Shown: positions 52,624-62,579, counted from the first letter of the stretch. The stretch is DNA of 64,000 nucleotides from Planctomycetaceae bacterium (GCA_020638995.1 JACKHM010000001.1:1240001-1304000), one strand, 5' to 3'. The notes: generated by a model not told the origin, from the letters alone. Made by a program: numbers and translations.

Positions 52624-53369
52624 TTCCAATGATTGCAGTCGGGATCGGCAATACGACGATTAAGCTGGGTGTGGCAAACGCAGCCACCGATGGCTGGCAA
52701 CTGATGCACGAGTGGGACGCTGATGAATTCGATCTAGGGGAAATCGTAAGCGAGTTGCCAGCAGAGCCGTGCCTTTGGCGAGTCGCCAGTGTACAACGCA
52801 CCACCGAGCACCGGCTTCATCAGTGGCAACAGAAAATTCGGCCACAAGATGATTACCTATCGCTCTCGTACAAAGATCTGTCGCTCGAGATAAACGTGCA
52901 TTTCCCGGAACGTGTCGGCATGGATCGGCTGATTGCCGCTGTCGCAGTCAACGAGCGTCGTGACAGCGAACGCCCGGCAATCATCGTCGACGCAGGAACC
53001 GCGATCACTGTGGATTTAGTAGATGGCACGGGCATCTTCCAAGGTGGCGTAATTCTTCCTGGATTTCGTTTGTCGGCACAAGCCTTGGCGGACGGTACCG
53101 ACCAATTACCGAATGTAGATGCGACATTTCGATCCGACGCGCCAGCTGTGATCGGAAAATCGACAACAGAAGCTATTCGCAGCGGTCTCTTCTGGGGAGG
53201 TGTCGGCGCGATTCGCGAACTAGTCGCGCGAACGGCTGCAGAACTCGACACATCGCCACAAATCTTCGTCACAGGCGGCGACGCCGAGCGGCTGACGGGT
53301 TACCTCGCCGACGATGCCCAATTCGTCTCCGACTTGGTGCTAAGAGGAATCGTTCTCGCCTGCCGTTAA
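52620..53369 (+). CDS. coaX: Type III pantothenate kinase
   Basis: 249 residues of the ASKHA-fold CoaX family: AVGIGNTTIKLGVANAA (phosphate 1-type loop), GMDRLIAAVAVNERRDSERP, AIIVDAGTAITVDLVDGTGI with the catalytic Asp, and FQGGVILPGFRLSAQALADG. It phosphorylates pantothenate in the first step of CoA synthesis and needs a monovalent cation. GTG at 52620 overlaps the stop of obg by four bases, so the two are translationally coupled. Confidence 0.92.
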   Translation: MIPMIAVGIGNTTIKLGVANAATDGWQLMHEWDADEFDLGEIVSELPAEPCLWRVASVQRTTEHRLHQWQQKIRPQDDYLSLSYKDLSLEINVHFPERVGMDRLIAAVAVNERRDSERPAIIVDAGTAITVDLVDGTGIFQGGVILPGFRLSAQALADGTDQLPNVDATFRSDAPAVIGKSTTEAIRSGLFWGGVGAIRELVARTAAELDTSPQIFVTGGDAERLTGYLADDAQFVSDLVLRGIVLACR

Positions 53370-53632
53370 AACCTACGGCGATAAAACCAACCACAGGCTG
53401 TGACCGAAACGCCAAACGAAATATATAGTCGATCTGTCGTCCGAAGCGGTCGACCACTGCAAGCTAATGCCATTCGGTCAGCGAGCAATTCACATCACTG
53501 TCGTTGAGCGTGCCGAACCGGCAAGCGAGTCGCCCCCCGACCAGAGTGATTTCTATAGCTAGACTGGGCTCCGGGTTGGCGTTACAGTTCGAGAGCTATT
53601 TCTCTGCTTTGTCGCTGATCCGTCGCAAACTA

Positions 53633-54826
53633 ATGACAAATCGCATTCACAATGAATTGGCCGCCAAGTGCGTCGCAACGCGGCTGACTTCCGAAGGTCG
53701 TGGCGCGGTCACGGTAATTGCCGTGGAAGGGTTTAAGGCAACCGAGTTCGTTGGTCGGCACTTTGCCTCCGCCGCGGGAAAACCGTTAGCTTCGTTTCCT
53801 CTTCGGCGAATCATCTTCGGGCGTTGGAAGCGGAAACACTCGGAAGGCGAAGAAATCGTCGTCTGTCGCACGGACGAGTCGTCACTCGAAATTCATTGCC
53901 ACGGCGGCGTCGCGGCCGCGCGGGCGATCATGGAATCACTCGCAGCTGATGGAGTGGTCGAACAAGGGGCGGAGACTTGGGCGAACCATCACAGCAGCGA
54001 CTTAATCCAAGCCGAAGCGTGGTTAGCTTTGGCCGATGCACGCACCGAGCGGACTGCTGCGATTTTGCTCGACCAGTATCGAGGTGCGTTGCGCAAAGCG
54101 CTCGAAGCGACGATCGAAGATTTAGTTGCAGGTCGAACCGGAGCGGCGCGCGATGAGTTAGCGACGCTGTACAAGCGTTGTGATATCGGATTGCATTTAA
54201 CGAAACCCTGGCGAATTGCCTTTGGCGGACCGCCGAACGTGGGAAAGAGCAGCTTGATGAATCGACTACTTGGTTACCAGCGTTCGATCGTGTTCGACCA
54301 ACCGGGGACCACTCGCGATTTGCTTTCCGCACCTACAGCGTTGAATGGTTGGTTTATGGAACTGACCGATACCGCGGGGCTACGAAATAGCGAGGATGCG
54401 ATCGAAATCGAAGGTGTCTCGCGAGCCACCAGCTTCCTTGCCGAAGCAGACCTCGTCGTGTTGGTTATTGATACGTCCCAAGACTGGAGCGAGCAACAAC
54501 GACAACTTGCGAGCGCTTATCCGGAGGCGTTGCTGGTCGTGAACAAGTGCGACCTTCGCGACCCAGTGCAAGTTGGAGGACCGTTTCTCGCGACCAGCGC
54601 ATTGACGAACGAAGGCGTTGCTGAACTAATGCAGGCCATTGTACAGCGCCTCGTTGGTATCGAACTGTCTGCAGGCGATGCCGTACCTTTTACGTTTCGC
54701 CAAAGAGAAGCGATTGAGGCGGCTTCCCGAGCGGTCGATCAAGGCGAAGCGATGCTCGCAATCGAAGAATTGCGTCGAATTGTCGCCAGCGAACCTACGG
54801 CAAGTTATCGAACGAAACCTTCATGA
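53633..54826 (+). CDS. MnmE-like GTPase without the C-terminal CxGK motif
   Basis: 397 residues from ATG 53633. A TrmE/MnmE N-terminal tetrahydrofolate-binding-like domain (LEIHCHGGVAAARAIMESLA) leads to a helical domain with DLIQAEAWLALADARTERTA, as in MnmE. The inserted G domain has G1 GGPPNVGKSSLMNRLLG, GTTRDLLSAP, G3 DTAGLRNSED and G4 VVNKCD. The canonical C-terminus ends in F-C-I-G-K, whose Cys is needed for tRNA U34 modification; here the protein ends with SYRTKPS and has no such motif. It may be a specialised paralogue, not the housekeeping MnmE. Confidence 0.8.
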   Translation: MTNRIHNELAAKCVATRLTSEGRGAVTVIAVEGFKATEFVGRHFASAAGKPLASFPLRRIIFGRWKRKHSEGEEIVVCRTDESSLEIHCHGGVAAARAIMESLAADGVVEQGAETWANHHSSDLIQAEAWLALADARTERTAAILLDQYRGALRKALEATIEDLVAGRTGAARDELATLYKRCDIGLHLTKPWRIAFGGPPNVGKSSLMNRLLGYQRSIVFDQPGTTRDLLSAPTALNGWFMELTDTAGLRNSEDAIEIEGVSRATSFLAEADLVVLVIDTSQDWSEQQRQLASAYPEALLVVNKCDLRDPVQVGGPFLATSALTNEGVAELMQAIVQRLVGIELSAGDAVPFTFRQREAIEAASRAVDQGEAMLAIEELRRIVASEPTASYRTKPS

Positions 54827-55995
54827 CATCTTACTTTTCCAACGAACTGCCTGAGGAACACAACTCGGATATTGACGCTGTCGCTAGGCGTGACGTCACT
54901 GCAGCGTCGGTACCGACATACGAGTTCGCCGACGATGCCGAAGTTGTAACTCCCGATCCGATCCGTCCGCATCCTAACATCGCGTGGGCCGTGGTGTGGA
55001 TGTTTGCATTCTGGATCATTCAGCTCGCCGTAAGCGTGGGTGTCGCTATCATCGCGATCGTTGTCGCCATGGTTCAGGGGGATGGCTCCCGTGAGCAAAT
55101 CGAGCAGGGCGTAGCGAACCTTTCCGAGGTTATGATCCCGGTCGGAACACTGACGTCGGTCGTCACAGCCATCGTTATTTCGGTCGCTTTCTATAGGCAG
55201 CGGTTCGTCGAGAAGCTGTCACTGCGCGGCATGACGTGGCAACAAACGATCGCATCGCTACTTGCGGTCTTGCCGTTTGCCGTTATCGCCAGCGAAGTAA
55301 CGAACTGGGCGGGTGAATTTCTGCCCAGTTTCAATACGGAAGTTCTAAGCGAATTCGCCGCCAGCCCTTGGCCACTGGTGTTTGTTACCGCGTGCGTGTT
55401 CCCCGCGATCGGAGAAGAAATCTTCTGTCGCGGCTTTCTCGGGCGAGGACTCGTCGCGAATCATGGAGTTGTGACAGGTGTGTTCGTCGCGTCCCTGTTG
55501 TTCGGTGTCATGCACATCGACCCGGTGCAATCCGTCGGAGCGTTCGTACTTGGACTTGGCTTGCATTTTATCTATCTCGCGACTCGCTCCCTGGTCGCCC
55601 CGATGCTGGTTCACATGCTGAACAACTCCTTTGCGTTTTGGATGATGTCAAATTACGAGTGGTGCCCGCTGCCTGGCCTTTCGCCCTTGCCGGACGGAAC
55701 TCTCGTCCATACACCAGCGAACGTAATGATCGCAGCGATTTTCGCGACTGCCGCGTTGTTCAGCTTGCTGTACCAAACGCGAACGTACTGGAGGACGTCG
55801 ATAGGCGATACGGATGGCGAATGCGATCATTCCTGGTCTCCGGGTTTTATCACGGCAGAGATGCCACCGGTAGAGAACGGCTACGTCGCGGTATCAACGA
55901 AGCCGCAACTTTGGGCCATTGTTGCTATCGTGGTTAGCTACGGAGCGCTTGTCGCGGCGCTGGCGGTTGAGTCGCAGGCGGCCTCGCGACTGTAG
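54823..55995 (+). CDS. CPBP-family intramembrane metalloprotease
   Basis: 390 residues with about eight hydrophobic segments. The CPBP (Abi) catalytic motif E-E-x-x-x-R is Glu198-Glu199-Ile-Phe-Cys-Arg203 in FPAIGEEIFCRGFLGRGLVA. Motif 2, SLLFGVMHIDPVQSVGAF, gives His231, and motif 3, LVHMLNNSF, gives His264. Family members cleave prenylated or other membrane proteins; some planctomycete ones have unknown targets. An acidic cytoplasmic N-terminus (1-50) precedes TM1. ATG at 54823 overlaps the stop of the MnmE-like gene. Confidence 0.88.
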   Translation: MTSYFSNELPEEHNSDIDAVARRDVTAASVPTYEFADDAEVVTPDPIRPHPNIAWAVVWMFAFWIIQLAVSVGVAIIAIVVAMVQGDGSREQIEQGVANLSEVMIPVGTLTSVVTAIVISVAFYRQRFVEKLSLRGMTWQQTIASLLAVLPFAVIASEVTNWAGEFLPSFNTEVLSEFAASPWPLVFVTACVFPAIGEEIFCRGFLGRGLVANHGVVTGVFVASLLFGVMHIDPVQSVGAFVLGLGLHFIYLATRSLVAPMLVHMLNNSFAFWMMSNYEWCPLPGLSPLPDGTLVHTPANVMIAAIFATAALFSLLYQTRTYWRTSIGDTDGECDHSWSPGFITAEMPPVENGYVAVSTKPQLWAIVAIVVSYGALVAALAVESQAASRL

Positions 55996-56240
55996 ACAGT
56001 TAGTAGAAGTGCGATTTGTGAGCGAACCAGGACTGTCTGTCTGACGCTCAAAGTCCCGCGCACTGGTCAAAGTCTGCGTGAAGTGTGCAGCAGCTATGAT
56101 CCGCGCCTGCGCCACGCGACCCGACAAATCTCGGTAGATTCGTCACGACAATACTTCACGACGGCAGCGTGATGCTGCTATCCTCGGGGCAAGGCAGGTG
56201 ATTGAATTCGTTGGCAGTTCTTGTGTAGAGGGAGAAAACC

Positions 56241-57080
56241 ATGTGGAGAACTACTGCGCTGACCATTGCCGTTATGACATGGGGCATCATGACGACCAGC
56301 CATCAAGCGTCCGCCGCCACTAAGCGAAGGGGCGCAATGATCGTTTCACCAAAGCGAAATGAGGCTGTGGAGCGCTCTCACGAAGTTGTCGGCAAGCTGT
56401 ATGTGCCGGGTCAACCTGTCATCCTCGTGAAGCCTGAGCAAGGCGATGGAACTTGGTGGATTCAACCGCGACCAACGCTCAGTGATCGCGGTTATTTCAA
56501 AACGGAAGTTCGTTTCGGTAGTTCGACCTCGCGGCCCGGAGATAGATTCTCGCTAGTCGTGATTGTCTTACAATCCTCTTCCGACATCGAGTATCTACAA
56601 GATCGAGATTACTTAGCGGAAATTCCAGAAACCATTTGGCAATCCGAAGCGGTACCGGTCGTTCTTGGTGACAATGCTAAACAAGACCGAGGCCCTGTCG
56701 CGATCAGTGCTACTATTCTGAAACCGTCGCATGACGAAAAGGTGAAACGCGTCACTGATTTGATCGGTCGTGTGCCCGAGGGGTTGCACCCGATAGTGCT
56801 GGTCAGCGTGGACGACCACAGTGGATTGTGGTGGGTTCAGGACCCTATCGTCATGGGTAAGGGCGGGTACTTCAAGTCCATCGTTCGCTTCGGCAACGAT
56901 GCGACGCCACAAGGAACAAAGTTTCGAGTGCTGGTTGTGACGCCGAGATCCAGCCAAGAAGCCTCCGGTTTGAAGACGGGTATGTCGCTGGCCGACCTAC
57001 CTAACGGGATTCCGCGTTCCAAGGAAATAGTCGTCCAGCTTGAACGACCTGAGGCGAATCGAGTCGAAGGTGCCGAGTAA
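56241..57080 (+). CDS. Secreted protein with two tandem repeats of an unknown domain
   Basis: 279 residues with a signal peptide (1-25). Two about 110-residue units align: MIVSPKRNEAVERSHEVVGK and ILKPSHDEKVKRVTDLIGRV open them; GTWWIQPRPTLSDRGYFKTE and GLWWVQDPIVMGKGGYFKSI are the centres; VRFGSSTSRPGDRFSLVVIV and VRFGNDATPQGTKFRVLVVT close them. Beta-sandwich character is likely. Function unknown. GAGGGAGAAAACC before the ATG is a strong ribosome binding site. It overlaps the next gene. Confidence 0.75.
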   Translation: MWRTTALTIAVMTWGIMTTSHQASAATKRRGAMIVSPKRNEAVERSHEVVGKLYVPGQPVILVKPEQGDGTWWIQPRPTLSDRGYFKTEVRFGSSTSRPGDRFSLVVIVLQSSSDIEYLQDRDYLAEIPETIWQSEAVPVVLGDNAKQDRGPVAISATILKPSHDEKVKRVTDLIGRVPEGLHPIVLVSVDDHSGLWWVQDPIVMGKGGYFKSIVRFGNDATPQGTKFRVLVVTPRSSQEASGLKTGMSLADLPNGIPRSKEIVVQLERPEANRVEGAE

Positions 57081-59040
57081 CCAACCGCTCGATACACCCT
57101 GGTTGATTTGGATTGCATGGGCAATGGGCCTGTTGTTGGTCGCGAGTCCGGTATGCGCTGAAACATCGTGGGTCATCGTCGACAACTTTGACGACGGCGT
57201 CCAGAACGAACTTGCCGGATATCGCAGCACGTTCGCATCCGGACCCTCTCAAGTTTCGGCGATGCGAGTCGACGATATCGTTCGCGGGACCGGAGGACGC
57301 AGCGTACGGATCGCGGCAAGCCGAGCCGACACAGGATTCTGCGGCTATTGGATTCACTTCTTCGATATGCGCGCGGTCGAAAAGATTTACTTCGACGCGA
57401 GCCGATACGAGTACCTTTCGTTCTGGGTTCGTGGCGCGGTGGGCGGCGAAGATTTTTTGATCAAGCTGGCCGACCAACATTGGATCAAGAAGCAAGACTC
57501 CGTGACGTTCGCCCAAGCATCGCAGGTCTTGCCGGCAGGAGTTACTACGACATGGCAAGAAGTCGTTGTTCCGCTTCGGGGCCGCCACAACTTGGACTGG
57601 CAGCAACTGGGCGGCTTGACCTTCGAGTTCGTTCGTCCAGGGCAACAGGTCGTGTACATTGACGACGTCGCTTTTAAGGTGCGGCCCGATGCGACGCCGT
57701 TCGAACCGCGTGAGGTCGCTGCAAGCTCTCTCCCTGCCCCGGACTCGATGCCAAGAAAGTTGTGGGTCTGGTCAACTGAGAAGATGCTCAGAGACACCTC
57801 AGCGCGGCGAGAGCTATTTGATCTTTGCCAATCCCAGCGAATCGATGAACTGTGGATGCAATTGCTTTACGACGTCCGTCACAAAGATGCCTTGACGTCA
57901 ACCAGTATTTGCAAACTTCGCCTCGAAGACGAATTCAGAAAGTTGTTGCGTGAGGCTCACGTGCGAGGTCTGCGCGTTCATGGACTCGATGGATATCCGG
58001 ACTTTGCGCTTCGCGAAAGCCACGACGTCCCCCTTGGGCTGGTCGATGCGGTGATCAATTTCAACAACACCGCGCCGGCGTCGGCACGGTTTGATGGAGT
58101 TCACTTTGACAATGAGCCCTACTTGCTCGTCGGTTGGCATAAACCGACTCAACGCGAGGAGATCTTGCGAGATTTCTTGACGCTCAATGCGGAATGCCAG
58201 CGGCGAATACGTGAGCATTCCGACATGCAATTCGGCGTCGACATCCCGTTCTGGTGGCAGGAGCGAGATGAACAGACCGGAAAGATCGTTGCCGAAGTTA
58301 GTTTCAACGGTAAGCGGCAGGCAGCTAGTTTTCATTGTCTCGATATGCTCGACAACGTCGGCGTGATGAACTATCGCGACACTGCAGATGGAGCGGACGG
58401 CATGATTTCACATGGCCGAGAACTACTTAGCTATGCGGATACACATGGCCATGCGCTCGTCTACATGGGAGTCGAGACATTTCGTTACGAGCCGGTTCCG
58501 GTCTGGTTTGCAACGGGTGTAGGTCACGAGCAATTTCATGCCATTCTCGGTGCTGAAGGCAAACATATCGGCCGCATCAGCAGGCTAAACGGGTTGCGAC
58601 TCCGCACACTTGACGACGGACAGCGGGTCTCGTTGGGGATCGAGCTTCCTCAGCCGCTCACCTCCGATGTCGAGCAACTCGCAACAAAGACGATGCTCGA
58701 AATTGCAAAACACTTCGGCACTCGCGGCCCTTCAGACGCCGCGCACAAACATGTGGCAGCCTTCGTCAATTCGGATGCCGAGTGGTCTGGTCTCAGGTCA
58801 CGACCGATCGTCGATACGACGACAGGAAATCGTTACGAAGGCTTTGTACTTGACAGCACCATGCTCTCGAAAACTACCTTCGCCGACGACTCGGCAAGTC
58901 ATTTTCAAATCCAGGTCCAGGCCGCGGAACAATACTTTAGCCGCTACCAGAAGTACGCAGGCACAGCGATCCATTATTACGAGAGCTTCCGCGAGAAGTT
59001 GGTAGAAGCAAAACCCATGGCAACAGGCCCTACCGATTGA
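57040..59040 (+). CDS. Secreted protein: CBM-like domain plus TIM-barrel-like domain
   Basis: 666 residues from TTG 57040; GTG 57070 is an alternative. A hydrophobic segment (WLIWIAWAMGLLLVASPVCA) is the signal or anchor. Residues about 42-215 form a beta-rich carbohydrate-binding-like domain (YEYLSFWVRGAVGGEDFLIK, QVVYIDDVAFKVRPD). From about 240 comes a barrel-like fold: WVWSTEKMLRDTSARRELFD, LREAHVRGLRVHGLDGYPDF, GVHFDNEPYLLVGWHKPTQR, QFGVDIPFWW and VGVMNYRDTADGADGMISHG. Acidic residues in FDNEP and MGVETFRYEP could be catalytic. Glycoside hydrolase activity is likely but not proven. It overlaps the previous gene by 41 bases and the convergent gene by 11. Confidence 0.7.
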   Translation: MNDLRRIESKVPSNQPLDTPWLIWIAWAMGLLLVASPVCAETSWVIVDNFDDGVQNELAGYRSTFASGPSQVSAMRVDDIVRGTGGRSVRIAASRADTGFCGYWIHFFDMRAVEKIYFDASRYEYLSFWVRGAVGGEDFLIKLADQHWIKKQDSVTFAQASQVLPAGVTTTWQEVVVPLRGRHNLDWQQLGGLTFEFVRPGQQVVYIDDVAFKVRPDATPFEPREVAASSLPAPDSMPRKLWVWSTEKMLRDTSARRELFDLCQSQRIDELWMQLLYDVRHKDALTSTSICKLRLEDEFRKLLREAHVRGLRVHGLDGYPDFALRESHDVPLGLVDAVINFNNTAPASARFDGVHFDNEPYLLVGWHKPTQREEILRDFLTLNAECQRRIREHSDMQFGVDIPFWWQERDEQTGKIVAEVSFNGKRQAASFHCLDMLDNVGVMNYRDTADGADGMISHGRELLSYADTHGHALVYMGVETFRYEPVPVWFATGVGHEQFHAILGAEGKHIGRISRLNGLRLRTLDDGQRVSLGIELPQPLTSDVEQLATKTMLEIAKHFGTRGPSDAAHKHVAAFVNSDAEWSGLRSRPIVDTTTGNRYEGFVLDSTMLSKTTFADDSASHFQIQVQAAEQYFSRYQKYAGTAIHYYESFREKLVEAKPMATGPTD

Positions 59041-61879
59041 ACTGACTCAGATTCTGTAGGTCGATTGAATGCAGATCGCTGATTTCGAATTGCTTTGATT
59101 CGGGCCAGAACAGAATCTTGCGTGCCTTTAGCGGTGCGGGCGTAGCATTGGGCGTGTGCTGGTAGCTGAGTTGAGCGTAATTTCGTCCGTCGCCTTCCAG
59201 AACCAACTGGTCCTTTGATTTGGCGTAGGAGATTCGTTGGCCGGACGCGTTAAACGTCTGGCCGCGGACAAATGCGTTGCCCGTTGCCTCGAGTTCGACG
59301 TCCTCGAAGCGATCGCGAGTCCGGCCCATATCCGTGATCGCGAGTCGCTGCGACGTTACAACGACATCTCGCGGACCAAGCTGCGAGGGGTTCGTTGTGT
59401 CGATCACTTGGTCCCAGCCGGCAACTGGCCCATAGATAGTTCTAGTATTCCCAAGGAACTCAATCTTACGTCCGGTCAGGTTACCCACCAACTCCTGTTG
59501 AAAGTCAACTCGCAGAAAGTGCAAACCCTTCGGCGTAACGGCGTATTGACCCTCCTTGAAAATGTCTTGTCCCTGGCGGACGCTGGTCAACCAGCCTGGG
59601 CCGGTGCCGTGAAGCACACCGCTGATTTGATCGATCTGCAAATCGTGAATTTCCATTCGCTCGGAACTCGACCGATCTCCACGACCGTCGATCGTCTCGC
59701 TTTGCAACGAGCACAGCCCTTGGAAGTGCATACCGCGAAGGCCGACATCTTCAGCATCGTTTGGCTGTTTGAAATTGACGAATCGACTGAGTGTTACGCC
59801 TAGCGCGTCGCCGGTGGCGTTAAATCGCAACAATTCGCCAGCCTTGATCGTCTGCACACCTCGCGCCACCACATCGCCGTCGAACGTCGCCGTCTGGCCA
59901 TCGAACCGCATTCGGTGTTGCCACTGGACGAACCAGGGCGACTGTGGTGTTTGTGGTCGCGGCATCGTCATTTGTCCCGGCCCCTGAATGAAGGCTCGAT
60001 TGCTGCCTTGATGAATTTCAATGACATCACCGACGAGCTGGGCGCCCTCGGCAATCACACGAGCGGGTGCGCCTTCGATCGTGGCAATGGGATTGTCGGT
60101 GGCTGCTTCCAGCACTTTGAAGAGTTCGCAGTCCAGCGACATACCGGACACAGATCCCGGAGCCGCTTGTTGCTCGCAGTGCACTTTGCCGCGGGCGGCG
60201 AGATGAAGCAACTGAGGATTGTCGCCCAGTTGGACTTCGGCGTTGAGCTGATCCGCCTGAACCACCAGTTTCCGGGCCAATTCGGTGGCGTTTGCCGCCC
60301 CTGCCTGTATTGAAAATGGCGACGATGCGTTCGTCGCAGGTCCGGCTAGAGTGGGGCTGTCGACCGCAGGCTGCGTGAACCAAATCTGTACATCCTGAAT
60401 GACTCCCGCGACGCGTGGCGAGTCAAAATGCACATTGCCGACCGCCTTCAGCTTGTCGATCGTTACACCGGACTTGCCAGTAGCAGCCGATCGCGGCTGC
60501 TCAGTAAGATAAACATGCAGCGCGTCGGCTTTCACTTCGCCCGTGCCGTCGACGGACACTTTTGCCGCGTCGACTAAAGATAAAACATCGCTGCCGTTGA
60601 AGGGTTGAAGAATGACTTCGGTTTGCCACTCCGCCTCGAAACGCTGCTGAGCCTTGCCGAGCACTCCTGTGACACGCCCCGGACCTCCTGCTTTCATGCT
60701 GCCTAACTGCTTTCCAGCTTGCAGCTGATACCAGAGCCACTTTGACGTGACTTCGAAGCTGTCGTTGCCTAACACGACAGATTCACGATCACGCATCGAA
60801 ATACGCTGTGTCGTGAAATCGTATTCGAACCGTTCGCCGCGAGCATAGGCACCGTACGACTCGGCTCGCAGGATAACAGGGAACCCGATCGCGACCAATC
60901 TTTCAGGCACGAGTTTGATCGAACTCTCATCATCCGGCTCTCCAGCGGGCGAACTTAGATGAACGCGAAGCTCTTGGCAATTCAACTGATCGCTAGGGCC
61001 ATCCGTGTTGTGCCGGATCACGTCCACATGATCATTTAGCGTTAGCTGCATCTCGTCAAAGTCAAACTCCAATGACCCTCGGCAGCGTATCTCAACCGTT
61101 GCCGTCCGACCGCTCTTCGCGGCGGGGACAGTTTGCAAACCGAGTGCCGTCTCCGACAAGCTCTCAGCCGGGATCTGCAATTCAATCTTTTCAACACGCA
61201 CCAGTTCAAAAGTCTGAAATCTTCCCAGGTTCGAGTCCGCCTGCGATGATTCCGCACCCTTCGCAGGTGGATGCATCGTAATAGATAGGTCTCCGCCTGA
61301 CCCGGAATTCGGACCGAATCGAAATGCTACGTCGCTGGGTGTCCAGATCCGTCGCTCTTCGATTCGGATGTCGCGCGTCGTGATCTCCAAACCGTCATCG
61401 GAACCGGGTGTCGGAGGACTGTGAATTGTAACAACTCCCGACAACTCGCCACCAATTAATCGTCCGAACTCACCGCGAGCGATGTTCAGTTCGCCCTCGA
61501 AGAACAGAATTGCGCCCTCGGTCGCGCGAAGCACGATTGGTCGGCTCTCGCGATCGTCGTCTTGGCCTGACCTGAAAATCAGCGTACATCGATTGAGCTG
61601 TAAACGGCTGTTCGGCAACGCACGATAGTCATCGAATATCAGCGTACCGCGATCGGTCTCAAGAACTTTGGGTCGGTCAAGTTCCCAAGACCCTTCTGCA
61701 AACAGCGACTCGAAACCACGCGACCTCGCCGTTGGGTGTGTCTGCGCGGTCACAGATTGCGACGCCGTTGCAAGTTCAATTGAAGGTTCGAGCAACGGCA
61801 CGGCAAGCGCTGAATAGGCGAAGTAGCCTGCCAGCACAATGACGAGTGAGCCGATTGTTCGCTTGAAACGTCCCTTCAC
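59030..61879 (-). CDS. LptC/OstA-like envelope LPS-transport protein, 949 residues
   Basis: A single N-terminal TM anchor (TIGSLVIVLAGYFAYSALAV) is followed by a very long beta-rich periplasmic region. Repeated OstA/LptA-type strands are visible: MQLTLNDHVDVIRHNTDGPS with DQLNCQELRVHLSS, ISMRDRESVVLGNDSFEVTS, AAKVSVDGTGEVKADALHVY and FDGDVVARGVQTIKAGELLR. Known LptC is about 190 residues, so this looks like an LptC-type anchor with several LptA-like modules joined, perhaps the whole bridge across a wide periplasm. It lies in an operon after kdsD and kdsC, which supports a role in LPS export. Confidence 0.7.
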   Translation of the reverse strand: MKGRFKRTIGSLVIVLAGYFAYSALAVPLLEPSIELATASQSVTAQTHPTARSRGFESLFAEGSWELDRPKVLETDRGTLIFDDYRALPNSRLQLNRCTLIFRSGQDDDRESRPIVLRATEGAILFFEGELNIARGEFGRLIGGELSGVVTIHSPPTPGSDDGLEITTRDIRIEERRIWTPSDVAFRFGPNSGSGGDLSITMHPPAKGAESSQADSNLGRFQTFELVRVEKIELQIPAESLSETALGLQTVPAAKSGRTATVEIRCRGSLEFDFDEMQLTLNDHVDVIRHNTDGPSDQLNCQELRVHLSSPAGEPDDESSIKLVPERLVAIGFPVILRAESYGAYARGERFEYDFTTQRISMRDRESVVLGNDSFEVTSKWLWYQLQAGKQLGSMKAGGPGRVTGVLGKAQQRFEAEWQTEVILQPFNGSDVLSLVDAAKVSVDGTGEVKADALHVYLTEQPRSAATGKSGVTIDKLKAVGNVHFDSPRVAGVIQDVQIWFTQPAVDSPTLAGPATNASSPFSIQAGAANATELARKLVVQADQLNAEVQLGDNPQLLHLAARGKVHCEQQAAPGSVSGMSLDCELFKVLEAATDNPIATIEGAPARVIAEGAQLVGDVIEIHQGSNRAFIQGPGQMTMPRPQTPQSPWFVQWQHRMRFDGQTATFDGDVVARGVQTIKAGELLRFNATGDALGVTLSRFVNFKQPNDAEDVGLRGMHFQGLCSLQSETIDGRGDRSSSERMEIHDLQIDQISGVLHGTGPGWLTSVRQGQDIFKEGQYAVTPKGLHFLRVDFQQELVGNLTGRKIEFLGNTRTIYGPVAGWDQVIDTTNPSQLGPRDVVVTSQRLAITDMGRTRDRFEDVELEATGNAFVRGQTFNASGQRISYAKSKDQLVLEGDGRNYAQLSYQHTPNATPAPLKARKILFWPESKQFEISDLHSIDLQNLSQFNR

Positions 61880-62046
61880 AATTGTCCTTCACAGCAGTGT
61901 GCTTGTCGTCGAAGTCGCAAATGAAGTTTTGGAACCGGAACTTTCACGAGTTGCACGACAGGAAACGATTGAGGATTCAGGTCGTTTCCTGGCTATTCTC
62001 GTTTTCACCTGGAAAATGATGATTGCATTCAAATTGAGGAGCTTAC

Positions 62047-62571
62047 TTAGTTTCCCGTATACTTCCGTATCAAGTCGCCCCAAACACCTTTGACTTTTAA
62101 GACGTGTTCAACCGCCTCGCGAACAGCTCCCTGTCCCCCCGGTAACTTCGTCGCAAGATGAGCGATCGCCCGTACTTCGTCACATGCGTCGGCCACCGCT
62201 ATCGCTAAGCCAACCGATCGCATCACAGGCAAGTCAGGCAAGTCATCACCGATGTAACAAACCTGTTCGTCGGTTAGCCCCAACTCATTTGTGACCTCTT
62301 GGGCAATCGACAACTTCTCTTCAAACCCTTGACGGACGATATCGACGCCAAGTTCCGTGGTGCGCAGTTTTACAATGTGCGAGGTACGCGCGGTGAGGAC
62401 TCCAAACTTGAATCCAGCCCGACGCCACAATTTGATCCCCAGTCCATCTCGAACGTGAAAACGCTTGATCTCAATTCCTTGATTGTCAAAGATAAGGCCC
62501 CCGTCGGTGAGCACGCCATCCACGTCTGACAGAATCAACTCTATCTTCTTGCATCGGTCTTCGGTCTTCAT
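62047..62571 (-). CDS. kdsC: 3-deoxy-D-manno-octulosonate 8-phosphate phosphatase
   Basis: 174 residues, HAD-family C0 type as in KdsC: ELILSDVDGVLTDGGLIFDN (nucleophile Asp and general acid Asp), FHVRDGLGIKLWRRAGFKFG, VLTARTSHIVKLRTTELGVD, KLSIAQEVTNELGL and VCYIGDDLPDLPVMRSVGLA. It removes phosphate from KDO 8-phosphate in KDO synthesis for lipid A core. The start is 8 bases after the kdsD stop, so the two share a transcript. The length fits the family (about 175-190). Confidence 0.93.
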   Translation of the reverse strand: MKTEDRCKKIELILSDVDGVLTDGGLIFDNQGIEIKRFHVRDGLGIKLWRRAGFKFGVLTARTSHIVKLRTTELGVDIVRQGFEEKLSIAQEVTNELGLTDEQVCYIGDDLPDLPVMRSVGLAIAVADACDEVRAIAHLATKLPGGQGAVREAVEHVLKVKGVWGDLIRKYTGN

Positions 62572-62579
62572 ATACGCGA

